18,567 nt of DNA from assembly GCA_018817545.1 (NCBI GenBank), contig JAHITL010000112.1, forward strand, positions 1 through 18,567, in the 5' to 3' direction. Every line of letters starts with the position of its first letter. The stretch's first letter is position 1. Below are positions 13,129 to 18,567 of this stretch, piece by piece. The notes under the pieces were generated by a model. It was given only the letters and a program-made list of their open reading frames with translations. It searched no databases and was not told where the DNA came from. This stretch comes from Patescibacteria group bacterium (GTDB taxonomy: Bacteria > Patescibacteriota > Patescibacteriia > Patescibacteriales > GWC2-42-12). The translations under genes and the position numbers were made by a program.

Positions 13129-14853
13129 TTAGTCTTTGGTTACTCTCATGATCTCTTCAATGGTTGTAATGCCGTTTTTGGCTTTAATAAAACCATCTTC
13201 AACAATAGTTAACATTCCTTGTTTGATGGCTTGTCTTTTTAATTCTAATGGACTGGCTTTTTTTAAAATAAGTTCTGATATTTCTTCGGTTATTTCTAAT
13301 ATTTCATAAATCCCCATGCGTCCTTTATAACCAGAATTATTGCATTGTTTACATCCTTTGCCCTTGTAAAACAACAAAGATTCTAATCCTTTTTTTGCGT
13401 CAATAATAGTTTTTTCTTTTTGTAATGTATTCATAATGCCAGTAATATCTAGTTGTTGTTTAAGCTCATCAATTATTTGTTTGTCTAGTTTAAAGCTTTG
13501 AATGCAGTTTGGACATATTTTTCTGACTAGACGTTGCGCAATAATAATATTAGTCGTGGAAGCAATTAAAAAAGCAGGAACGCCCATATCAGATAAACGA
13601 GGTAATGTTGTTATCGCGTCATTTGTATGTAATGTTGATAAAACTAAATGCCCTGTCATAGCAGCGTGAATAGCGATTTCAGCTGTTTCTTGATCGCGAA
13701 TTTCTCCAACCATAATAATATTGGGATCTTGTCGTAAAAATGCGCGTAAAGCCATTGCAAATGTGTAGCCAATTTTTGGATTAAGTTGTGATTGATTGAC
13801 ATGTGGCATTCTGTATTCAATTGGGTCTTCAATAGTGACAATATTGACTTCAGGAGTATTTAGAATATTAAGCACAGTATAAAGAGTGGTAGTTTTTCCT
13901 GATCCAGTTGGGCCAGTTACTAATATCATTCCATGCGGTTTGGAAATATTTTTTTTGATAATAGCTAGACAACTAGGCTGAAAACCGAGCTGTTCTAATG
14001 TTAATATTTGCGCTTTTTCATTTAATAAACGCAAAACAATTTTTTCACCGTCAAAAGTTGGAATAATTGAAACACGAAAAGAAATGTTATAATCTTTTGT
14101 AGAAATTTTGAATCGTCCATCTTGAGGTAAACGATGTTCATCAATTTTTAAATTAGCTAAAATTTTAATGCGAGCGATAACGCCTGATTGAGCATTTTTA
14201 GGTAAAACCATAACATTTCTTAAAATACCATCAACTCTATGACGAATGATTAAACCTTTTTTTTCCGGCTCAATATGAATATCACTAGCTTCTTCAAAAA
14301 TAGCGTATTCCAATAAAGTATCAACGATTCTAACAATCGGTAAAGCTGTTGCCATTTTTTCCAAATTCTCTTCATTATTTGCATTAGTTTCTTCGTCAAA
14401 TATATTTTTGAATTCAGTACTTAAGCTTTTGTGATATTGTTTTATTGCTTCATTAATTTTTTCAGGTGTAGTTAAATAAATTTCTGGCTCTAAATTTGTT
14501 TTTTTCTTGATAAATTCAAAAATTTCTAAATCTTCGGGATCTAAAGTTGCTATTTTTATTATTTTATCATCGCTTTCAAAAGCGATTAATTGATGAGCTT
14601 TTGCAATTGGTTCAGGAATACTCATTAAGACATCTTTGCGAATTATTTGGTTATTGAGATCAATAAAAGGGATATTAAAAAAATTGGCAATACTTTCATA
14701 AAGAATCGCATTAGTAAGAATTCTTTTTTCAATAAGATAGTCTGTAATTTTTTTATTAGAAAGTATTGCGTTAGCGGCTAATTTATCAAATTCTGCTGTT
14801 GGCACAATTTCAGCTTTAATTAAAATTTGTTTTATTTGTTCATCGCTTATCAT
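13129..14853 (-). CDS. pilB: PilB/GspE-type pilus assembly ATPase
   Basis: The 574-residue motor ATPase drives pilus extension. The N-terminal GspE-N (MshEN-like) domain spans about 1-140, for example VLMSIPEPIAKAHQLIAFE at 75-93. The ATPase core carries the Walker A motif GPTGSGKT (314-321), the Asp box IEDPIEY (341-347), the Walker B motif NIIMVGEIRD (378-387) and the His box GHLVLSTLHTND (401-412). The tetracysteine zinc site is CPNC (447-450) with CKQC (501-504), as in PilB/GspE and not in PilT. The motor hexamer works on the cytoplasmic face beneath PilC. The gene heads the pilB-pilC-pseudopilin series, with an extended -10 promoter about 70 nt upstream and 9-mer repeats in the leader. 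Confidence 0.95.
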   Translation of the reverse strand: MISDEQIKQILIKAEIVPTAEFDKLAANAILSNKKITDYLIEKRILTNAILYESIANFFNIPFIDLNNQIIRKDVLMSIPEPIAKAHQLIAFESDDKIIKIATLDPEDLEIFEFIKKKTNLEPEIYLTTPEKINEAIKQYHKSLSTEFKNIFDEETNANNEENLEKMATALPIVRIVDTLLEYAIFEEASDIHIEPEKKGLIIRHRVDGILRNVMVLPKNAQSGVIARIKILANLKIDEHRLPQDGRFKISTKDYNISFRVSIIPTFDGEKIVLRLLNEKAQILTLEQLGFQPSCLAIIKKNISKPHGMILVTGPTGSGKTTTLYTVLNILNTPEVNIVTIEDPIEYRMPHVNQSQLNPKIGYTFAMALRAFLRQDPNIIMVGEIRDQETAEIAIHAAMTGHLVLSTLHTNDAITTLPRLSDMGVPAFLIASTTNIIIAQRLVRKICPNCIQSFKLDKQIIDELKQQLDITGIMNTLQKEKTIIDAKKGLESLLFYKGKGCKQCNNSGYKGRMGIYEILEITEEISELILKKASPLELKRQAIKQGMLTIVEDGFIKAKNGITTIEEIMRVTKD

Positions 14854-14857
14854 AAAA

Positions 14858-14893
14858 AAATAAGATAAATAAGAGAAATAAGAAAAGTAAGAA
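14858..14893. repeat. Tandem 9-mer AARTAAGAN, four copies
   Basis: AAATAAGAT, AAATAAGAG, AAATAAGAA and AAGTAAGAA run in 9-bp register. The unit and its plus-strand orientation are the same as at 4523-4567. The tract forms most of the pilB 5' leader, beginning 5 bp from the ATG. Confidence 0.8.
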
Positions 14894-14919
14894 AAATATA
14901 GAACACAAAATGCTAATTT

Positions 14920-14928
14920 ATTATAACA
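14920..14928 (-). promoter_or_regulatory. Extended -10 promoter for the pilB operon
   Basis: On the minus strand TGTTATAAT (14928-14920) is a perfect TGn-TATAAT element. At 17 bp upstream only a weak TTTAAT is present as -35. Transcription would start near 14913, about 60 nt before the pilB ATG, with the 9-mer tract inside the leader. Confidence 0.6.
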
Positions 14929-14955
14929 TAAAATTTTTTAATATTAAAATTCACA

Positions 14956-15747
14956 TTAAAATTCGCAGATATTATTATTTTTTTTTAACCATTTTATTTT
15001 TTCTTTGTAATCAGGCATTATTTTTTTTACTATAGCCCAAAAATTTTTTGAATGGTTCATTTCAATTAAATGAGCTAATTCGTGAATACAAACATATTCT
15101 AATACTTCGCTTGGAGCAAAAAGTAATCTAGTTGAAATATTAATATTTCCAGCGCTAGAGCAACTGCCCCAGTTTGATTTATTGTGTTTAAAAGAAATTT
15201 TGTTTATTTCACGCTTTTTGAAACAATTTAATATTTTGCTTAAAGTTGTTTGATTTATTTTTTGATTAAAATGTTTTTGATCTAATTCTTTAATTTTTTT
15301 TTGAAGTTCAGGCAACCTTTGATTAGCAATACTTCTGCTTAGCAATGTTGATATATGTTTATTTTGATTTTCTTTAGAAAGATTGTTAGAAATAGATAAA
15401 TTAATTATTTGATCAACTATTGACACAGAACTGCTTTGTTTATTTTTAAATTCTAGTTTAAGAAAATATTCAATATTACCAATTTTTAATACATCTCCAT
15501 CTTTATATTCTTTTTGAATTTTTGGTTCAAATTTTTTAGGATTTTTTAAAATTTTTTTTTCAATTAAATTTTTAATTTTTATTAATTCTTTAAGTCTTTT
15601 TTCGTTATTTAAAAAATAAGGTATTTTTATATCAATACCTTTTTTACTAATTGAAGCTGTGATTCTATTTTTTTTCTCTATCCAAACTGTTACTAAATAC
15701 TTGATTCCACCAACTTCCCAAAATTCACTTTTAAAAAATTGTTTCAT
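14956..15747 (-). CDS. YgjP/DUF45-family zinc-dependent metallohydrolase
   Basis: The 263-residue protein has the C-terminal hallmark of the YgjP-like (DUF45) family. NKSNWGSCSSAGNINIS (189-205) is followed by the zincin motif HELAH (His222, Glu223, His226) and a third ligand, probably His232 in NHSKNFW. The N-terminal half is beta-rich and lysine-rich. The members' substrates are poorly known; a soluble peptidase fold is inferred from HExxH. No signal peptide is seen, so it is probably cytoplasmic. The ATG follows a TATAAT box by 7 nt, implying a leaderless transcript. It is divergent from the small membrane protein gene, and its 3' end faces the pilB promoter. Confidence 0.88.
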   Translation of the reverse strand: MKQFFKSEFWEVGGIKYLVTVWIEKKNRITASISKKGIDIKIPYFLNNEKRLKELIKIKNLIEKKILKNPKKFEPKIQKEYKDGDVLKIGNIEYFLKLEFKNKQSSSVSIVDQIINLSISNNLSKENQNKHISTLLSRSIANQRLPELQKKIKELDQKHFNQKINQTTLSKILNCFKKREINKISFKHNKSNWGSCSSAGNINISTRLLFAPSEVLEYVCIHELAHLIEMNHSKNFWAIVKKIMPDYKEKIKWLKKNNNICEF

Positions 15748-15754
15748 TATTTAC

Positions 15755-15783
15755 ATTATACTGTTTGTTTTTTGTTGTCGCAA
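15755..15783 (-). promoter_or_regulatory. Promoter of the metallohydrolase gene, probably giving leaderless mRNA
   Basis: On the minus strand TTGCGA (15783-15778, 4 of 6 consensus bases) is followed by a 17-bp spacer and a perfect TATAAT (15760-15755). Exactly 7 nt (GTAAATA) separate the -10 box from the ATG at 15747, so the expected start site falls at or within 2 nt of the initiation codon. Confidence 0.65.
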
Positions 15784-15819
15784 GGTAAATTAAATAGGGG
15801 TGGTTTTTTGAAGAGGATG

Positions 15820-15828
15820 TGGTAGAAT
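15820..15828 (+). promoter_or_regulatory. Extended -10 promoter of the small membrane protein gene, probably leaderless
   Basis: TGGTAGAAT (15820-15828) is an extended -10 element with one mismatch to TATAAT. It is followed by 7 nt (TATATTT) and the ATG at 15836. The expected start site therefore coincides with the start codon. No consensus -35 is seen at the normal distance. Confidence 0.55.
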
Positions 15829-15835
15829 TATATTT

Positions 15836-16249
15836 ATGAAAATAGACTGGTTAAAAATAACTGAACATTTTTATTTTATCCGCAAAAATTTAGCGGATAC
15901 TTGTTGGCATTTATTAGATTCTTTTTATATTAGAGTCTATTTAATTATTGCTTTGCTTTTAAATATATTAAATTGGGTATTTGTTTATTATATTTGTTCT
16001 ATAGTTAGTCAAAATTTAGTAATATTACATTATAATGTGAATTTTGGCGTTAATTTAATTGGTGATATTTCTAAAATATATACTATTCCTATTATTGGTT
16101 TGTTTTTTATTTTATTAAATTTATTATTAATAATAAATATTTATAAAGAGAATAAGTTTGTTATTCATCTGTTGTTAATTTCATCTATCGTTGTTAATTT
16201 AACTCTTTTGATGAGCGCAATAGCTTTGTATCTTATTAATTTTAGATAG
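15836..16249 (+). CDS. Small three-helix membrane protein of unknown function
   Basis: I do not recognise a named family for this 137-residue protein. A cytoplasmic-looking N-terminus (MKIDWLKITEHFYFIRKN) is followed by hydrophobic segments at about 33-57, 81-102 and 108-134. Between the first two is a short polar stretch, ILHYNVNFGVNLIGD (63-77), with the aromatic and glycine pattern of a conserved loop. It precedes mraY by 59 nt on the same strand and probably shares its transcript, so a cell-envelope role is plausible but unproven. A 7-bp inverted repeat, TATCCGC/GCGGATA (15877-15899), lies inside the early coding region. The gene starts directly after a promoter -10 box, with no room for a ribosome-binding site. 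Confidence 0.8.
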   Translation: MKIDWLKITEHFYFIRKNLADTCWHLLDSFYIRVYLIIALLLNILNWVFVYYICSIVSQNLVILHYNVNFGVNLIGDISKIYTIPIIGLFFILLNLLLIINIYKENKFVIHLLLISSIVVNLTLLMSAIALYLINFR

Positions 16250-16271
16250 TATTTGAGTTAAGTCATTAAGG

Positions 16272-16301
16272 GTTTGTCCTACTTTTGCGGTGAAAATTTT
16301 A
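16272..16301 (+). repeat. MITE-like element, copy D (core hairpin end only)
   Basis: TTTGTCCTACTTTTGCGG (16273-16290) then TGAAAATTTTA matches the terminal core of copies A to C (CCTGTCCCGCTTTTGCGGTGAAAA) with a few changes. The upstream AT-rich part is not recognisable. Its GGTGA (16289-16293) lies 15 nt before the mraY ATG and may act as a weak Shine-Dalgarno sequence, because GGTGA can pair with the TCACC of the anti-Shine-Dalgarno region. Confidence 0.6.
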
Positions 16302-16308
16302 TTTTTTT

Positions 16309-17358
16309 ATGTTTGATTTTTATATTGCGAAAATTTTATTGTTAACAGCATTAGCTTTTATTTTTACTATGGCTTGGACGCCATTATTAACTCATTTTTT
16401 ATATAAATATAAATTGGGTAAGCAAATTAGAAATAGCGGTAAGACGCCAATTTTTAGTAAGTTGCATGCTCATAAAAGTGGCACTCCTACAATGGGGGGG
16501 GTACTTATTTGGGTAACTGTTTTAATTTTTTCTGTTTTATTTTTTTATTTAGCTAAATTTTTGCCAGGAGAATTTTTTAAAAATTTAAATTTTCTTTCTA
16601 GAAGTCAGACTTTATTACCACTTGGAGTTCTTGTTATAACTGCTTTAGTTGGCTTGTTTGATGATTGGTTAGATGTTAGAGGTAAGGGTCTTTTGGGTGG
16701 CGGGGGTTTAAATATTTACCATCGTTTATTGATTTATACTTCAATTGCTTTAGTTGGTGCTTGGTGGTTTTATTTTAAATTGGGTTGGGATATTTTTCAT
16801 ATCCCATTTTTAGGTGATTTTCAATTAGGCTGGTCTTATATTTTAATTTTTGTTTTTGTTATTATAGCCACTGCTTTTTCAGTTAATGAAACCGATGGCT
16901 TAGATGGTTTGGCTGGCGGTACGTTACTTATTGCTTTTGGAGCTTTTGGCGTAATTGCTTTTGCTAATGGCAAGTTTGATCTAGCTACTTTTTGTGGCGT
17001 GATTGTAGGAGCTTTATTAGCTTTTCTTTGGTTTAATATTAATCCCGCAAGGTTTTATATGGGAGATACTGGAGCTATGAGTTTAGGCGTAACATTAGGC
17101 GTTATCGCGCTACTTACTAATTCAGTTATGATTTTACCTGTTATTGGTTTTATTTTTGTAATTGAATCAGGATCAGTTATTATTCAAATGATTTCTAAAA
17201 AGATATTTAATAAAAAAGTTTTTATTTCAACTCCAATCCATCATCATTTTGAAGCAAAAAATTGGTCTGAACCAAAAATAGTTATGCGTTTTTGGGTAAT
17301 TGCAGGCGTAAGTGCGTTTATTGGTTTGATTATTTTTTTATTAGATAAGAATATCTAA
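16309..17358 (+). CDS. mraY: MraY, phospho-N-acetylmuramoyl-pentapeptide transferase
   Basis: The 349-residue polytopic enzyme transfers phospho-MurNAc-pentapeptide from UDP to undecaprenyl phosphate, making lipid I at the inner face of the membrane. Diagnostic motifs are KSGTPTMGGVLI (56-67), the Mg-binding pair Asp118-Asp119 in GLFDDWLD, NETDGLDGLAGG (193-204), YMGDTGAMSLG with Asp253 (250-260), and the histidine loop TPIHHHFE (308-315). About ten membrane helices are predicted. The TMGG codons contain a run of eight G residues (16494-16501). A GTG upstream inside the repeat core is out of frame, so the ATG at 16309 is the start. The gene is followed on the same strand by ftsW, with no murD between. 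Confidence 0.96.
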   Translation: MFDFYIAKILLLTALAFIFTMAWTPLLTHFLYKYKLGKQIRNSGKTPIFSKLHAHKSGTPTMGGVLIWVTVLIFSVLFFYLAKFLPGEFFKNLNFLSRSQTLLPLGVLVITALVGLFDDWLDVRGKGLLGGGGLNIYHRLLIYTSIALVGAWWFYFKLGWDIFHIPFLGDFQLGWSYILIFVFVIIATAFSVNETDGLDGLAGGTLLIAFGAFGVIAFANGKFDLATFCGVIVGALLAFLWFNINPARFYMGDTGAMSLGVTLGVIALLTNSVMILPVIGFIFVIESGSVIIQMISKKIFNKKVFISTPIHHHFEAKNWSEPKIVMRFWVIAGVSAFIGLIIFLLDKNI

Positions 17359-17446
17359 TTTTCAATTTAAAATTTTCATTGAATTTTCAGTTAATAATTT
17401 TCAATAAAAAGCTATAAAACTGTAGAGCTGTAATGCTGATGAATTA
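17357..17446. repeat. Degenerate 7-mer and 9-mer repeats after mraY
   Basis: AATTTTC occurs four times between 17358 and 17404 in imperfect spacing, echoing the perfect tandem at 3153-3184. It is followed by AAGCTATAA, AACTGTAGA and GCTGTAATG (about 17408-17434), a 9-mer-like stretch. These fill the first part of the 250-bp mraY-ftsW gap. Confidence 0.55.
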
Positions 17447-17476
17447 AAAATTGTGTCATTTCGGGTCTGTCGCCGA

Positions 17477-17498
17477 ATACCCCGCATTTGCGGGGTAT
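17477..17498. repeat. GC-rich palindrome ATACCCCGC/GCGGGGTAT
   Basis: A perfect 9-bp stem (17477-17485 with 17490-17498) has an ATTT loop. It is preceded by GTCTGTCGCCGAATA, which is also found inverted at 2769-2783. The bases after the stem (AAAATTCC) are not a terminator tail. It is the strongest of the CCGC/GCGG hairpins in the window. Confidence 0.8.
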
Positions 17499-17520
17499 AA
17501 AATTCCAAATTTTTGTGCTC

Positions 17521-17550
17521 CGTCAGAATCTCTCGAAGAGGATTCTGACG
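17521..17550. repeat. Long palindrome CGTCAGAATC/GATTCTGACG
   Basis: A perfect 10-bp stem (17521-17530 with 17541-17550) is extended by CTC/GAG around a GAA loop. It is followed by CCGTGAAAAAATTATT, echoing the GCGGTGAAAA end of the MITE-like element. It lies 58 bp upstream of ftsW. There is no T tract directly after the stem, although TTTTTT appears 14 nt later. Confidence 0.75.
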
Positions 17551-17608
17551 CCGTGAAAAAATTATTTTTTGCTCTAGTGTTTTTTATGTTTTTAATGCTT
17601 TTATTTTT

Positions 17609-18567
17609 ATGTCTAATCTAAAAAGATCTTTTAATATATTATTTGGTGTTTCTAAAGATAGGGCAGGCGATAAAGGCTTGCTTTGTTTAGTTGGCATAAT
17701 TATTATTTTTGGTTTAATAATGTTATCTAGCGCCTCTTCAGTAGCTTCTTATAATGTATATGGCGATAGTTATTTTATTTTTAAGCGTCAAATATTTTTT
17801 TTGATTTTAAGTTTGATTGTTTATTGGTTTTTTTCTAAAATTGATTATCACAAATGGAAAAAATATGCTTTTTTTATGTTAGTTTTTTCCATTATTTTAT
17901 TAACCTTAGTTTTTATTCCTGGATTGAGTGGCGATTGGGGAACTGCTAAAAGTTGGATTAGTATTTTTGGTTTTTCTTTGCAACCATCTGAATTTGTTAA
18001 AATTACTTTTTTGCTTTATTTAGCAGCTTGGCTAGAAGGTAGAAAAAATAAATTAACAGAAGTTGCTCAAGGAATAGGCCCTTTTTTAATTGCTTTTAGC
18101 GCAATTGCTTTATTAATGTTGCTTCAGCCAGATTTCGGCACTTTATTTATAATTACATTGACATCATTTTTAGTTTATTTTGTAGGAGGTGGAAATATTA
18201 AGCACATTTTATTTATTATTTTGATTTGTATTTTGGCTTTAATTATTATGATTCATTTTAAGCCTTATCAAGCAGATCGTTTTAAATGTCTTGTTAATTC
18301 TGATTATTCTCGCCAAAATACTTGTTATCAAATTAATCAATCTTTAATAGCAGTTGGTTCTGGCGGTTTAATTGGTAGGGGATTAGGAGCGTCTAGACAA
18401 AAGTATTCGTATTTACCAGAGGTAAGTGGTGATTCAATTTTTGCTATTATTGGAGAGGAAACAGGCTTGATTTTTTCTGTTATTTTGGTAATTTTATATT
18501 TATTATTATTTTATAGAGGATTTTTAATAGCCAAGAACGCTCCTGATAATTTTGGTAAAATTTTAGC
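17609..18567 (+). CDS. ftsW: FtsW/RodA-family SEDS peptidoglycan glycosyltransferase (N-terminal 319 residues)
   Basis: The gene runs off the right edge; 319 codons are readable from ATG 17609. The protein is a polytopic SEDS enzyme that polymerises lipid II. Recognisable motifs are KSWISIFGFSLQPSEFVKI (114-132), LQPDFGT (172-178), NQSLIAVGSGGLIGRGLGAS (243-262) and YLPEVSGDSIFAIIGEETG (268-286), with Asp275 at the position of the essential SEDS aspartate. FtsW (division) is favoured over RodA because it follows mraY and the GSGG/GRGLG pattern fits FtsW; RodA is the alternative. The periplasmic loop before NQSL carries two cysteines (Cys227 and Cys239) that could form a disulfide. An earlier ATG at 17586 is in a frame that stops after 11 codons. 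Confidence 0.92.
   Translation, partial: MSNLKRSFNILFGVSKDRAGDKGLLCLVGIIIIFGLIMLSSASSVASYNVYGDSYFIFKRQIFFLILSLIVYWFFSKIDYHKWKKYAFFMLVFSIILLTLVFIPGLSGDWGTAKSWISIFGFSLQPSEFVKITFLLYLAAWLEGRKNKLTEVAQGIGPFLIAFSAIALLMLLQPDFGTLFIITLTSFLVYFVGGGNIKHILFIILICILALIIMIHFKPYQADRFKCLVNSDYSRQNTCYQINQSLIAVGSGGLIGRGLGASRQKYSYLPEVSGDSIFAIIGEETGLIFSVILVILYLLLFYRGFLIAKNAPDNFGKIL

Noticed and set aside
13656..13841. Minus-strand open frame inside pilB in another reading frame
   Set aside because: It overlaps the Walker B and His boxes of pilB in an alternative frame.
17477..17550. Rho-independent terminator(s) for mraY
   Set aside because: The stems are good but neither is followed directly by a run of T, so they are listed as palindromic repeats instead.
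1..18567. tRNA, rRNA, insertion sequence with transposase, or prophage genes
   Set aside because: No cloverleaf, rRNA-like segment, transposase or phage gene could be recognised on either strand.

Overview
The window comes from an AT-rich bacterium, roughly 30% G+C by eye. It is most plausibly a member of the Candidate Phyla Radiation (Patescibacteria). I base that on compact genes with short or absent Shine-Dalgarno sequences, a reduced type IV pilus module, a bare IscU/Nfu/IscS iron-sulfur set, and many short low-complexity tandem repeats and small GC-rich hairpins between genes. This placement is inference; no rRNA is present. All 21 stop codons I can read are TAA (18) or TAG (3), and none is TGA. 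The standard bacterial code fits every gene.

Plus strand, 1-2747: the tail of MurC, an MreD-like membrane protein and the elongation transpeptidase PBP2 (mrdA). A bidirectional terminator (2794-2840) separates mrdA from the convergent rpmA gene for ribosomal protein L27. L27 has its own good sigma70-type promoter (3281-3309, minus strand). Plus strand, 3362-6262: an exported L,D-transpeptidase preceded by calcium-binding TSP3-type repeats, then iscU, a stand-alone NifU-C (Nfu) scaffold and the cysteine desulfurase iscS.

Minus strand, 14853 down to 6326: a type IV pilus assembly region, read as pilB, pilC, four minor pilin or pseudopilin genes (GspH-, PilV-, PilW- and PilX-like), then pilM, pilN, pilO and a small membrane protein. 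Extended -10 promoters lie before pilB and pilM. The major pilin, PilD and PilT are not in the window. Beyond pilB come a YgjP/DUF45-type zinc metallohydrolase (minus) and, divergent from it, an unrecognised three-helix membrane protein (plus). Both have a -10 box ending exactly 7 nt before the ATG, so they are probably leaderless. The window ends with mraY and a truncated ftsW, so wall-precursor and division genes flank the pilus block.

The most unusual content is intergenic. A MITE-like element occurs in four copies (about 4866-5008, 8951-9017, 12986-13127 and 16272-16301). All are in the same orientation whichever way the adjacent genes run, and all end in a small hairpin followed by GGTGAAAA. 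The best copy carries long inverted-repeat arms. Separate families of 7-mer and 9-mer tandem repeats fill other gaps, and one appears to have grown into the 5' end of the PilX-like gene, where it encodes the prepilin leader.
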